Numbered from the stretch's first letter, positions 1 to 8,412 are shown. The stretch: 43,758 nt of DNA from Desulfosporosinus sp. (GCA_031292055.1 JARLHV010000153.1:1-43758); one strand, 5' to 3'. Numbers and translations are program-made. Notes: generated by a model not told the origin, from the letters alone.

Positions 1-228
1 AACCTTAAGCCCAGAGATGTTCTTTCTCATCTTTCTAAGCAACGTCAAAACCGTAGTTCCACTACACGAGGCTAGACTTATTAGTAGCAATTCAAGCGGC
101 GTATAACCTTGTCCATCCCCTAGAGGGGGTAGGCAGTCAATAATAATTGCTGGATTTGCTCTTGCTACCCCAGTAAATTGAACCTTCTGATTCGTTAAGT
201 CAACTGAAACTTCCAATTGATTACCCAT
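1..228 (-). CDS. OsmC-family protein, C-terminus beyond window
   Basis: The first 76 codons of an OsmC/Ohr-type protein read out of the left edge of the window. The stretch TPLELLLISLASCSGTT followed by VLTLLRKMRK is the family's central helix, with the peroxidatic-type cysteine in ASCSG. OsmC proteins reduce organic hydroperoxides or act as less specific thiol proteins in the cytoplasm. The ATG is preceded by a strong GGAGGG site about eight bases upstream. The second conserved cysteine would lie outside the window, so a peroxidase role cannot be confirmed. Confidence 0.8.
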   Translation of the reverse strand, partial: MGNQLEVSVDLTNQKVQFTGVARANPAIIIDCLPPLGDGQGYTPLELLLISLASCSGTTVLTLLRKMRKNISGLKV

Positions 229-302
229 TTTTTAATCCCTCCATTATTCCTTATTTATAAGCATATTATGTCACAACATTTAGTATTGGAAAAGTGGCAT
301 AT

Positions 303-428
303 CTATAGAGCAATTTCTCTAAGAATATGAACGCCACTTCCATTGCAGTCGATGAATTCCAAGATGTAATTATATTCTGCTTCAAATGTTTCAAATCCAT
401 TTGCCAATAATAATAACACTTTTTTCAT
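303..428 (-). pseudogene. DJ-1/PfpI family remnant (N-terminus only)
   Basis: The reading frame begins MKKVLLLLANGFETFEA, the typical first beta strand and acidic turn (normally GFEEvEa) of DJ-1/PfpI/YhbO proteins. After about 17 residues it diverges and stops at 41 residues, where the family needs about 170-190. An AAAGGA site precedes the ATG. The nucleophile-elbow cysteine region is absent. I read it as a truncated gene rather than a functional small protein. Confidence 0.6.
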
Positions 429-699
429 AGTTATAACCATTCCTTTCGCTGCGCTCAAGGCACAAAATATGCATAAAAACTTCAACAACAATATCTGCAA
501 AACTGGGCAAGAACGCACAGTCTCCCGCATGGTCTGGCACCTAGAAATGAATTTCTAAATCAGAGAACCCCTCCCAATATAGTTATAATTTTACCAGTGT
601 CAGAAGTGTTGAGATTACATGAACACACTACCTTGCGACTTAGCAATTCCACATCTTTCCTTCAATTCCTTCTAAAGATCAGTGAAAATAATCCAAAAA

Positions 700-735
700 A
701 GAATAAAAAAGGCCAGACCGTCCAAACGATCTGGC
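700..735 (-). terminator. Rho-independent terminator
   Basis: On the minus strand GCCAGA and TCTGGC pair around a 12-base loop and are followed by CTTTTTTATTC. It lies about 70 bases beyond the small DUF4177-like gene and probably ends the transcript of that gene and the C_GCAxxG_C_C gene. Confidence 0.7.
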
Positions 736-802
736 AAATAACTTCAGTTCCGGCCTTACTAATATCTCCACATGGCATGTTTGGGTTCAGTAACGATGGA
801 GA

Positions 803-928
803 TTAGACCAAATCAAATTGCTTAATTACAACGTGACCACTAAAGACAGTTGGAATAGCAGTTATAAATCTCCAACCTTCTCGGCTATATTTATCAATTA
901 ACTCCCTATGGTCTGCATTTGCAAGCAT
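803..928 (-). CDS. Small DUF4177-like protein
   Basis: A 41-residue protein with a strong AAGGAG site just before the ATG and an in-frame stop immediately upstream, so this start is forced. The core ELIDKYSREGWRFITAIP resembles the DUF4177 pattern of a helix ending in GW followed by a strand. DUF4177 proteins usually have an extra N-terminal strand and run to 50-65 residues, so this may be a shortened member. Function is unknown. It lies about 40 bases downstream of the C_GCAxxG_C_C gene and upstream of a terminator, so the two are probably cotranscribed. Confidence 0.5.
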   Translation of the reverse strand: MLANADHRELIDKYSREGWRFITAIPTVFSGHVVIKQFDLV

Positions 929-968
929 CCTTTCTCCTTATGCTTCAATACGGAGCATTCCACATCAT

Positions 969-1400
969 TCAATTAGAGCCATCACTATCTGAGCTTAGAT
1001 ATTTCAGCGTGAACAAAATTGCTTTTTTTGTAATCTCTTCGCATAAATGTGGTGGATTGTCTGGCTTAAATCCTTCTGGCCTTAGGTCTCTACAATTTAA
1101 ACTTCCAAACTCGTCTTCAAATCCCTTTGCAAAATTATTGCATTTCTTTACTATATCCTTAGGTTCTAGCCCCTTCTCTTTTCCTTGAATTCCAATAAAC
1201 ATTAATGCTCCTGCAACCAGCCCACACTGTGCCCCATACTGGCCTGCACCAGGCATCCCAATTGCTGCATCAATAATTTGCGAGTTCAAATTAACATGAT
1301 ATATTTCCGAAAAAATCAGTAATGATGTTGTCGCACAGTTCAAATCATCATTCCAATAAAGGCTGTGAACTCTTTCATTAATATACTCTCGATATTGCAT
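969..1400 (-). CDS. C_GCAxxG_C_C family redox protein
   Basis: A 143-residue cytoplasmic protein with five spaced cysteines at about C22, C59, C87, C103 and C120. The core GQYGAQCGLVAGALMFIG matches the GCAxxG-type motif of the C_GCAxxG_C_C family (PF09719), common in anaerobes and thought to be redox-active or metal-binding. No signal peptide or membrane segment is seen. The biochemical role is not established. It stands upstream of the small DUF4177-like gene on the same strand, with a terminator after that gene. Confidence 0.8.
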   Translation of the reverse strand: MQYREYINERVHSLYWNDDLNCATTSLLIFSEIYHVNLNSQIIDAAIGMPGAGQYGAQCGLVAGALMFIGIQGKEKGLEPKDIVKKCNNFAKGFEDEFGSLNCRDLRPEGFKPDNPPHLCEEITKKAILFTLKYLSSDSDGSN

Positions 1401-1485
1401 AGTTTACTCCCCCTTGTATATTTAATCTTAAATAACAGTCCCAACATTCTGATCTTCTAACGAAAAATAAAGACTTTTGAGAATT

Positions 1486-2182
1486 CTAAATATGGAACTT
1501 ATAATATATAGAGCTTTTGTCCCTTAGCAATCTGGTTATCCAGAACCCAGCGATGATGACCAGTGGATATAGAACTGCCCATCCGACGAACGGAAAAATA
1601 ACAGCTGTTGAAAGAAAGGACAGCCAGCAAATGCCCACTCCCCAACGACTTGCCTTTTAGTAGCCGGATTCCTGCTGCACAGCCGCCAAGATAGGTGAGA
1701 ATAAAGGAAAGAATGGCAAGGACAACTGCAATCTGCACTTGACCCACCACCTTCATACCGATAAGGTTGGTTAATAGCCCGACTGCCAGCATTCCTGCTG
1801 CCAATGCCACTCTCGCACTGTCACCCCAGCCCATAGCAACTGTCATATAGCCAGCTCCTGTCAGTGCAGCCACAGGGGCACCAATCGGTACAGACATAAG
1901 GAAAAACCAGCCAACAAGCGATCCTGCTTGTGGTCCGAAAGCTAACGTGACAAAATGGGAAACACCGCCAGCATTTGGAAACTTAGCCGATAGCAATCCC
2001 ATGGTCAGTGCCAGAGGTAATACAAGCAAAGTCATAAGCCCCCATGCTAGTAAGGAAGCCGGACCGGCAATCTCTGCCACCAGTCCAGGTACGATGAGTA
2101 CACCCGAGCCAAGTACGGCTCCGATATATAGAGCTATTGCCTGCGTTAGTCCGATAGTACCTTTTAGATTTTGAGTATCCAT
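1486..2182 (-). pseudogene. APC-family amino-acid permease, internally deleted and frameshifted
   Basis: The N-terminal 170 residues are a good APC permease start: TIGLTQAIALYIGAVLGSGV carries the substrate-binding GSGV turn of TM1, and several transmembrane helices follow. After about residue 165 the sequence jumps to what looks like the extreme C-terminal region (YLGGCAAGIRLLKGKSLG), skipping the middle helices. A frameshift at about 1640-1650 then separates the last helix: the other frame reads LSTAVIFPFVGWAVLYPLV and ends at 1486. Full-length relatives have 400-450 residues and 12 helices. There is a good AGGAG site before the ATG. I infer a dead transporter. Confidence 0.75.
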
Positions 2183-2185
2183 AAT

Positions 2186-2371
2186 TTATGCTCCTGTCTC
2201 CCTTGTATTTTCTCTAAGAGATACAAACATTGCTTTTTCAGCAGCTGACATACCTTCAGTAAGCAAATCTTCAGATTTTGAAAACGCGGCACTCGTCTCA
2301 TTGATCAATTGTCTGGCTTTAGAAGTAACATCAATAAGTTTTAGATGTGATACAGGGCTTATCATAACCAT
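2186..2371 (-). pseudogene. MarR-type regulator remnant (C-terminus)
   Basis: Sixty-one residues, including VTSKARQLINETSAAFSKSE and a following EGMSAAEKAMF, match the C-terminal dimerisation helices of MarR-family regulators (compare the usual LT.KG..L...I...... pattern). The winged-helix DNA-binding part is missing. The frame ends three bases before the permease remnant, so the two look like a decayed regulator-transporter pair. Confidence 0.5.
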
Positions 2372-2423
2372 ATACGACTCCGCTTGAAATAAGTTTGCAC
2401 TCCTCTATATCCTCCACCCTCAT

Positions 2424-2490
2424 CCCACTCTTCAACTCAAAACAAAACGCGCTGGTGTGAGAATTTCTATCTTCTCAGTCAACGCATTAG
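2424..2490. repeat. Hairpin repeat, copy A
   Basis: This copy reads ACTCTTCAACTC, then AAAACAAAACGCGCTGG, a spacer, and TCAACGCATTAG. It is a diverged relative of copies at 4301-4355 and 7884-7959, and imperfect arms of GCGyTGGyG... and ...CAACGCrTTA can still pair. It is non-coding. Confidence 0.6.
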
Positions 2491-2629
2491 ATATTTCTTC
2501 ATTGGAATTTGTCTTTAATTATACAATCTTGAGAAGTCGTATGACCAGACTGGCACTATCCATGCCTCAAGGATTAGATGTGACACGAATAGGAAAAACC
2601 CGAAACAAACATCATAGTAAATCCGATAG

Positions 2630-2697
2630 GCCCGATCATCTAATAAGCGATCGGGCGATTCATAAAAGCCCTCCCAATGTTAAAGTTAAAGTGGGAG
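2630..2697 (-). terminator. Two successive hairpins, terminator of the DUF3231 gene
   Basis: Reading the minus strand, CTCCCAC pairs with ATTGGGAG and is followed by GGCTTTTATG, 37 bases beyond the DUF3231 stop. A second hairpin, GCCCGATC pairing with GATCGGGC, follows. The first fits an intrinsic terminator with a short U-run. The second has no U-run and may be a backup or stabilising stem. Confidence 0.55.
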
Positions 2698-2733
2698 AGC
2701 ATATTCGCAGCCTGATTAACATACCTCAACTCA

Positions 2734-3741
2734 TTACTTCTCTCTATTTATAGACTGGTATGGTCTTTCTAGCCATCCTTCTTTTATTGCCAATTTTAAA
2801 CCTTCCCCATAAAACTGCTTCATATCACTCATGATTTTAGTTAGTTTGAAAACTATATCAGACCTAAAACTGGATGTCATGGCTTGAGATACCATGTTAA
2901 AGCAGAATATTCCCAAACACATATTAGTGAAAAACAACATCATTCTATCGGAAAAAGGAGACATGTCAATATCGTATATCACATAATCACTTGCTGCCGA
3001 TACTGGAATATTTTCTTTATCAAGAACTTCGTGGAGTAAGTTTAATACTTTTTGGATCTCGTCTCTGCCTTTGCTAAAATATAGACCAATCTCTTTTGAT
3101 TTGGCTATTTTACTGAACGCTAAAAAAATCATCTTTGAAAATTGAGCCCTATGAATAATTCGTGATAAGTTAGTGATTTCAGCTACATTTATAGGTCTTA
3201 TATCACCTAAAAATCCACTAAGATATTTCTTTTCATCAACAAAATCAATGACATTATCTATAGCTATTTGAGGTGATCTTAAAAGCACCCCTTTAGATAA
3301 CATCAGGTCAATAATATCATTCTGCATATTTAGAGTAAACTCTAAACTCATTTGAAAATAATTTCTTACATCTTTTCTAGTGCAATCAGCTATTGCGCTA
3401 GCAAAAGTGGTAAGGGAAATCAGTATTAAATCATTACAAAAAAACAAGATAAATGTATCTGAGAACATTTTAGGTGCCTTAACTCTTATGTCCTCCTCAG
3501 TAAACCCTAAAGGAATAGCTATATTTTCTTTAATAAATATGGCTTTGGTCTCCTCTATGCTTAACCTCGATTGATTTAGCATCCTTTCTACTATTTTCTT
3601 TATTTCGCCATCTTCCGTGATCTCAAGATAATATTCTAAAAATATTTGTTCTAAACTACCTTTCAAATATCCAGCCCAAACGCTAGAAACTTCCGATACT
3701 GTTAAACTCTCAATCATTTTTTTATTATTTTCGGTAGTCAT
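2734..3741 (-). CDS. DUF3231 family protein
   Basis: A 335-residue soluble, largely helical protein with the two tandem repeats typical of DUF3231, which is widespread in Bacilli and Clostridia and of unknown function. Repeat one (about residues 10-160) has SEVSSVWAGYLKGSLEQ and IPLGFTEEDIRVKAPKMFSD. Repeat two (about 175-325) has NVAEITNLSRIIHRAQFSKM and SPFSDRMMLFF. The fold is probably a ferritin-like four-helix bundle, by analogy with related Firmicute families. The ATG follows an AAGGAG site. It stands alone and ends in a double hairpin. Confidence 0.8.
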   Translation of the reverse strand: MTTENNKKMIESLTVSEVSSVWAGYLKGSLEQIFLEYYLEITEDGEIKKIVERMLNQSRLSIEETKAIFIKENIAIPLGFTEEDIRVKAPKMFSDTFILFFCNDLILISLTTFASAIADCTRKDVRNYFQMSLEFTLNMQNDIIDLMLSKGVLLRSPQIAIDNVIDFVDEKKYLSGFLGDIRPINVAEITNLSRIIHRAQFSKMIFLAFSKIAKSKEIGLYFSKGRDEIQKVLNLLHEVLDKENIPVSAASDYVIYDIDMSPFSDRMMLFFTNMCLGIFCFNMVSQAMTSSFRSDIVFKLTKIMSDMKQFYGEGLKLAIKEGWLERPYQSINREK

Positions 3742-3816
3742 CTTAACACTCCTTTTGATTTGATTATTATTTCTCTAGCAATGAAATTTATTCAATGTTT
3801 TGAATGCCTTTCTCAT

Positions 3817-3969
3817 TTACTGTTTTAGAAAAGGGCAAAAAATCATCGTTCTTTCTGAATTACTAGTTTTGGAAGAAATAATGATTTTCACATAACAGGT
3901 ACGCGTCCGAGGACCGTCAAATTCACAAAAGTAAATACCCTGCCAGCGGCCTGGGAGCAATTTTCCGTT
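3817..3969 (-). pseudogene. YjbQ (UPF0047) C-terminal remnant
   Basis: The frame reads [20 protein letters not shown] followed by CYVKIII. This is the C-terminal signature of the YjbQ/UPF0047 family, annotated as secondary thiamine-phosphate synthases (usual pattern: G.WQ.I.. .EFDGPR.R.V.V). No start and no upstream two-thirds of the gene are present: a stop codon closes the frame just upstream. About 20 unrelated residues are appended to the end. It is a relic. Confidence 0.6.
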
Positions 3970-4300
3970 TTATTGGACTCACCCATATCTAATAATCATT
4001 CCAAAATGGCTAAAAGCATTTCTCAGATTCTCTTGTTCTTCGAATGGACAAAAGGTGCCTGCTAGTATTTGTTGCCATAATAATCCACTCCTTTTGAAGT
4101 GATTATTCCACTTACTATTTTCGCTAAATAAAGAGTTAATCTGTTCAATTGGCAGATGCCTTTAATATAAATAGATTATTAAACCTACTTTTTCATACCA
4201 ACCTCAACCGTAACCTTCTTGCCCTTTTCCCCTATCGTATAATCTTTATGATATAGAGCAGTACACAGGTCTCCACGTGTATGGATGTTACTTCATTGTA
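3970..4300. other. Gap holding no recognisable gene
   Basis: This AT-rich stretch contains an ATG with an AAAAGGAG site at about 4077, but the frame (MATNTSRHLLSIRRTRESEK...) closes after 22 codons. Nothing recognisable is encoded. It is probably the eroded front part of the YjbQ locus. Confidence 0.4.
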
Positions 4301-4355
4301 CAAAATGCGTTGGCAAGACGACTTTACTCTTCTCAGCCAACGCATTACTCACTTA
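4301..4355. repeat. Hairpin repeat, copy B (possible terminator of the dikinase gene)
   Basis: CAAAATGCGTTGG and CCAACGCATTACTCACTT form inverted arms. On the minus strand the hairpin is followed by a T-rich run (CATTTTG), and it lies about 40 bases beyond the stop of the dikinase gene, so it may serve as its terminator. It is related to copies A and C. Confidence 0.6.
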
Positions 4356-4390
4356 TTACCATGAACGCCATATTCCACAAACCTCAATAT

Positions 4391-6973
4391 CTACCCCTTA
4401 CCCGACAATATTTCAACCGTGCCCAGCATACCGTTTACTCGTACCAGGTCACCAGTGTGCAGACGCATCGTCGCATTGCCACAGCCGACTACAGCGGGTA
4501 TACCAAGCTCACGTGCTACGATGGCGGCGTGTGACAAGGGCGCTCCAACATCAGTCACCACTGCAGCAGCACGCGGGAAGAGAGGCGTCCAACCAACGTT
4601 GGTTACAGTTGTTGCTAAGATTTCACCAGGCTGCAACTGCTCACCATCTTCTACTGTGAAGATTACTCTTGCACGTCCTTCCACGATACCAGCCGCACCA
4701 GGAAAACCAGTAATCCCTTGGCTCTTTGCTTTGCTAGTGCCTCGGGCGTCAAATATATCACTGCGTCGCTCTGGATCAGTAGCCCACCCAGTTGGGTCGA
4801 AGTGACCGAGGATCAGCACCGGGTACGGCGGCAGCGTGCAATAATGAGCGTAGGTCTTACGCCGGTCTGGGATATTAGCGACGCAGGCATCATCACCACT
4901 GAGAAGAGCCAAGATCTCGTCTATGGAGAGGAAGAAGATATCCTCCCCCTGCCCGGTTAGTTCACTTGCACGGAGGACAAAGGCGCGTAGTACCCAGAAA
5001 ACCCGGATCACTTCCGTACGCGCTACTTCGCGGTTGCGAGCTACCGCCGACCAACGTTCGATCTGACTGCTTACCGATGCTTCCTTCTTTGGATAACGCG
5101 CTCGAAATCGCTCCCAGGCGACTGCCCGCGCGCTCTTCTGGCGTTGAAGAAGCTCGTTGACGTCCTGTTTGGCTTCATTTAAACCAACAAGCTGCTTGTC
5201 AATCCAGTCCGTGTCCTCGGCTGGACGAGCAACAGAGACCTCGAACTCATGTGGGCTGCGGTGACCATACTCCCGGGCAAAGGTAGCACGGTCAATTTCG
5301 CCGTGTGCCAGTTGCGTAAGCCCAATTAGTGGTCCGAGGCTCGCAAGATGGTTTGTACCAGTGCCCAGCCCTGTCAGCAAGGTGTTGGTGTCTGCTTCAC
5401 CCACCATCTTCTGCAGATTACGCCGAACGGAGACTAGCGCACCTCCATCTTGCCTGCCGGCAGCTTCCAGCATGTAACAGCAAGTATGAAAGAAAGGCAA
5501 CACTTCGCTTTGCCATAGGACAATGAGGTCCTCGACGTTGGGTGTGGTCTGTATTCTGGCACGCAGTTTTTCGCAACACTCCTGTGCTGTAGCATAAAAA
5601 TTAGGTAGCCGCTTCTGGTTGGCACGCGTCCTGCGTACAACACGGATGGCGACCGGCACCAACCGACGCAACACACTCCAACGCTTCAGGGGGATCAACG
5701 GTATCTCCAAACCCTCTGGAAGCCTTCCGAAGACTTCCTCTGTCAACTTGACGAATCGCTTTCGGTTCACCCCAAACGTTGCCGCAAGTGATGCGGCGAC
5801 GCTCAGGTTCATGTAGAACCGACCGCCGACATTGCCATACCCAAGGTAAGGAGGAACGGACGATGTCGCCATCGCGTCGGCCATGAAGATCTGGACGAGC
5901 GACCAGGTACAGGGTGTCATAACATCCGGAATAGCCTCACCGAGGTTGCCATTCGTCCAGAGGTAGTCGCCACCGAAACTATCGTTCCATTCTAAGTTCT
6001 TCGAATTATTCCCGTGCAGGGTGGTGATGGGGCGGGCTTGCACGATGAAGAGGTGGCCACCGTGGAGCACCCATTCAATATCCATAGGCTGGCCATATAA
6101 CTTCTCGATCTTGACACCAAGGCGAGTAAGTTCAGCCGCCTGTGCCGAAGTGAGCACTGGCAATGCGCGCCGATCAGCCGGCACTGCTTCCTCGTGTGTC
6201 CCCTCTGGGGTACGAACGGTCATCACGTTTTTCTCGTTAATATGCTGTTCAATAACCTTCCAGCTGATCTTGTCCACTACCATAGTGTCTGGGTTAACTT
6301 TACCGCTAACAATAGCCTCACCCAGCCCCCAGGCCGCGTTGATCACTACTTGATCGCGCGCCCCGCTCAATGGATTGGCGGTGAACAGTATACCAGCCGC
6401 ATCGGCAGGCACAAGTTCTTGAATGACAACTGCCAGGCTAACATCCTCCGGGATATTATAGCGGGCTCGGTAGTCAATGGCGCGTGCCGTCCAGAGCGAG
6501 GCCCAGCAACGCTGGACTGCCGCCAGCACCATCTCTTCTCCGCACATGTTTAGATAGGTGTCCTGCTGACCGGCAAAAGACATCCCCGGCAAGTCTTCGG
6601 CAGTGGCAGAGGAACGTACTGCCACAGGGGTCTTACCATCACCTAGTCGCTCGTATGCCTGACGAATCGCCCGCTTAACTTCCTCTGGCATTACACCGTT
6701 TTCAAAAATCATTTTGATCTGGCGTGATGCTTCGTCGAACGTTGCAGGTTGATCAGCTGAGACCAAAGCAACAGCTTCCAAAATCTTTTCTTGCAGCCCA
6801 TTTTCGTTCACAAAGGAGCGATAGGCTGTGGTGGTGACATGAAAACCAGGAGGCACCGGTAGCCCTGACGCAGCCAAACGAGCCAACGAAGCTCCTTTCC
6901 CTCCAGTCAGTTCCAATGTGGCAGAGGCATCATTCAGGGGCAGAATTAGAGGGAATTCTTGATCATTTCTCAT
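4391..6973 (-). CDS. Rifampicin-phosphotransferase-like dikinase (PEP-synthase family)
   Basis: This 860-residue protein has an N-terminal ATP-grasp (PPDK_N) domain with GGKGASLARLAASGLPVPPG, VRSSATAEDLPGMSFAGQQD and HGGHLFIVQARPI up to about residue 320. A long middle domain follows (about 330-730, opening WTNGNLGEAIPDVMTP). At the extreme C-terminus is the phosphohistidine swivel domain, with APLSHAAIVARELGIPAVVG and the catalytic His at about 815. True PEP synthases place the swivel domain in the middle and end in a TIM barrel. The order here, and the length, match rifampicin phosphotransferase (Rph, about 867 residues), which inactivates rifamycins with ATP. The substrate is inferred, not shown. 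The gene is visibly richer in G+C than its neighbours and follows a TetR gene by 27 bases, suggesting a transferred, regulated cassette. Confidence 0.75.
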   Translation of the reverse strand: MRNDQEFPLILPLNDASATLELTGGKGASLARLAASGLPVPPGFHVTTTAYRSFVNENGLQEKILEAVALVSADQPATFDEASRQIKMIFENGVMPEEVKRAIRQAYERLGDGKTPVAVRSSATAEDLPGMSFAGQQDTYLNMCGEEMVLAAVQRCWASLWTARAIDYRARYNIPEDVSLAVVIQELVPADAAGILFTANPLSGARDQVVINAAWGLGEAIVSGKVNPDTMVVDKISWKVIEQHINEKNVMTVRTPEGTHEEAVPADRRALPVLTSAQAAELTRLGVKIEKLYGQPMDIEWVLHGGHLFIVQARPITTLHGNNSKNLEWNDSFGGDYLWTNGNLGEAIPDVMTPCTWSLVQIFMADAMATSSVPPYLGYGNVGGRFYMNLSVAASLAATFGVNRKRFVKLTEEVFGRLPEGLEIPLIPLKRWSVLRRLVPVAIRVVRRTRANQKRLPNFYATAQECCEKLRARIQTTPNVEDLIVLWQSEVLPFFHTCCYMLEAAGRQDGGALVSVRRNLQKMVGEADTNTLLTGLGTGTNHLASLGPLIGLTQLAHGEIDRATFAREYGHRSPHEFEVSVARPAEDTDWIDKQLVGLNEAKQDVNELLQRQKSARAVAWERFRARYPKKEASVSSQIERWSAVARNREVARTEVIRVFWVLRAFVLRASELTGQGEDIFFLSIDEILALLSGDDACVANIPDRRKTYAHYCTLPPYPVLILGHFDPTGWATDPERRSDIFDARGTSKAKSQGITGFPGAAGIVEGRARVIFTVEDGEQLQPGEILATTVTNVGWTPLFPRAAAVVTDVGAPLSHAAIVARELGIPAVVGCGNATMRLHTGDLVRVNGMLGTVEILSGKG

Positions 6974-7000
6974 AACAACCGCTCCTCTCTTTATCGATCA

Positions 7001-7738
7001 TCATTGTAATTCCTGTTGCAAGTGCTCTTTTGCAGCTGCCACCGCATGATCTAGGTACTGCATAAAGGCCAGAGAAACAGCCTTTAAATCATCGGCTGAG
7101 ATAGACAGGTTTCCCTCAAGAGTGCAGTGTACCGTCTCGGCCATTAAATCGGCAATTTCGTCATCCGAAAGAGTAAACCCCTCCGGCATTAAGGGCATAG
7201 TCAGAAAAAATCCCATAAAAATAGCATTAAAAATATACATCTGCGCCTTCAAATTGAGATCCGCCCTTATCAATCCATGGTCTCGTAACGTTTCCAGATA
7301 CGAATTAAAGCCTGTTAACTTTTCCATATAGGCGAAAGTATCGTTCCCGCTATGTGCCAGCTTCCCGATCACATCCAAATCACGCAAAAGGAGCGCCTTC
7401 ATAAGAGGACGTTTCATAATCACTAGTGCCAAGTGTTTGAGGATCCCCCGTAGCGTTGCACCCATGGGGTCCTGTGAAATGCTCTGCTTAACTTCCTCAG
7501 CCATATCCACTCTTTCACGTCTAATTAGTGCCCTGAACAGATCCTCCCTTGTTCTCCAGTGAAGATAAATGGTGCCTTTTGCAACCCCAGCCTCCCTGGC
7601 AACATCGTCGATGGTGGTCTTGTTATATCCCCAGCGCAGAATCAAGGCAGCAGCTACATCCAGAATACGGTGTGCTCTCTCAACTCGTTTGGATACATCC
7701 TTACGCCCTATATTCTCGTCCCTGCTCATAATTGACAT
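7001..7738 (-). CDS. TetR/AcrR-family regulator
   Basis: A 245-residue one-component repressor. The N-terminal helix-turn-helix (about residues 20-70) reads ILDVAAALILRWGYNKTTID, then VAREAGVAKGTIYLHW, a textbook TetR HTH. The remaining 170 residues are a helical ligand-binding and dimerisation domain. The gene lies 27 bases upstream of the rifampicin-phosphotransferase-like gene on the same strand and most likely controls both. A palindrome in its own promoter region (7765-7784) is a good operator candidate. Codons 1-4 offer two ATGs, and the GAAAGAAGGG tract before the first favours it. Confidence 0.85.
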   Translation of the reverse strand: MSIMSRDENIGRKDVSKRVERAHRILDVAAALILRWGYNKTTIDDVAREAGVAKGTIYLHWRTREDLFRALIRRERVDMAEEVKQSISQDPMGATLRGILKHLALVIMKRPLMKALLLRDLDVIGKLAHSGNDTFAYMEKLTGFNSYLETLRDHGLIRADLNLKAQMYIFNAIFMGFFLTMPLMPEGFTLSDDEIADLMAETVHCTLEGNLSISADDLKAVSLAFMQYLDHAVAAAKEHLQQELQ

Positions 7739-7764
7739 ATGCCCTTCTTTCTTTAAAATAAGTT

Positions 7765-7784
7765 ATATGACTATTTATTCATAT
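7765..7784. promoter_or_regulatory. Candidate TetR operator
   Basis: The 20-base inverted repeat ATATGACTATTTATTCATAT (6-base arms) lies 27-46 bases upstream of the TetR gene. It sits just downstream of a TTGACC box that could be a -35 element for the minus strand and overlaps the spacer and -10 zone. That placement suits autorepression. Inference only. Confidence 0.45.
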
Positions 7785-7883
7785 TTGGTCAATCGATTAT
7801 TGAAAGTATACTCCTGCTAAAATCGGTAGTCAAGAACACACTTTATTGAATATAGTTTCCAGTTAGGCTTTAATCTTCTTCCC

Positions 7884-7959
7884 CACTCTTCAACTAAAAA
7901 ACAAAATGCGTTGGCGAGAGAGGATTTCAATTTTCTCTCGCCAACGCGTTACTCACTTA
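7884..7959. repeat. Hairpin repeat, copy C (best preserved)
   Basis: AACGCATTTTG-type ends flank near-perfect arms: AATGCGTTGGCGAGAG, a short loop, then CTCTCGCCAACGCGTT, followed by ACTCACTT. It shares its flank (CACTCTTCAACT) with copy A and its tail (TTACTCACTT) with copy B. It lies upstream of the TetR gene, so here it is not that operon's terminator, which argues for a dispersed palindromic repeat. Confidence 0.7.
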
Positions 7960-8044
7960 AACCAGGAGGCTTTGCCGAATATAACAATAATAATATAATC
8001 TAAATCGATATTTATTTATTAATAAACAATAAATTAGGTGTTAA

Positions 8045-8183
8045 GATGACCCAGCAGGTCCTATATCATTAAGTCTAATGGGTATTTTAGCAACAAGTAT
8101 TATCACAGCTATTGTGGACGTGCTTCAAAAGTTATTAAAAAATATTCTGGATACAAAAACCAGAAAATGATTTGACGGTCTGA
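8045..8183 (+). pseudogene. DUF2975 membrane protein remnant (C-terminus)
   Basis: The frame reads GPISLSLMGILATSIITAI and then VDVLQKLLKNILD, the last helix and tail of a DUF2975 protein. A single-base slip at about 8162 moves the normal ending ENDLTV-stop into another frame, where it finishes at 8183, just before the Xre gene. DUF2975 genes normally precede this kind of small Xre gene. Here the first 100 or so residues are missing. Confidence 0.6.
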
Positions 8184-8193
8184 GGTGGAGGAT

Positions 8194-8412
8194 ATGGCAG
8201 TTATTATTAATATTGATGTGATGTTAGCAAAACGAAAAATGAGCGTAACGGAGCTTTCGAAGAGGGTTGGAATTACTATGGCGAATCTTTCTATACTGAA
8301 AAATGGGAAAGCAAAAGCGGTTCGTTTTTCAACATTAGAAGCGATATGTAAGACTTTGGATTGTCAGCCAGGTGATATTTTGGAGTACAAAAGCGACGAA
8401 GATACTCAATAA
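8194..8412 (+). CDS. Small Xre-family (YozG-type) transcriptional regulator
   Basis: A 72-residue protein that is almost entirely one lambda-Cro-type helix-turn-helix: MLAKRKMSVTELSKRVGITM, then ANLSILKNGKAKAVRFSTLE. It belongs to the YozG-like group usually encoded after a DUF2975 membrane protein. I chose the ATG at 8194 because the typical sequence begins MAVIINIDVML and GAGGTGGAGG lies directly upstream; a GTG at 8185 would overlap that site. It is one of very few plus-strand genes and appears intact although its partner is decayed. Confidence 0.8.
   Translation: MAVIINIDVMLAKRKMSVTELSKRVGITMANLSILKNGKAKAVRFSTLEAICKTLDCQPGDILEYKSDEDTQ

Noticed and set aside
597..806. A 69-codon plus-strand frame
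   Set aside because: It crosses the minus-strand terminator at 700-735 and shows no protein-like pattern.
2457..2753. A 98-codon plus-strand frame
   Set aside because: It runs through the hairpin repeat and two terminator hairpins and has no ribosome site or family resemblance.
4285..4659. Plus-strand frames of 85-128 codons opposite the end of the dikinase gene
   Set aside because: They overlap a well-supported gene on the other strand and encode no recognisable domain; the GC-rich gene simply has few stops in its opposite frames.
4391..6973. A call of true phosphoenolpyruvate synthase (ppsA)
   Set aside because: The C-terminal PEP/pyruvate-binding barrel is absent and the phosphohistidine domain is at the end of the protein, as in rifampicin phosphotransferases.
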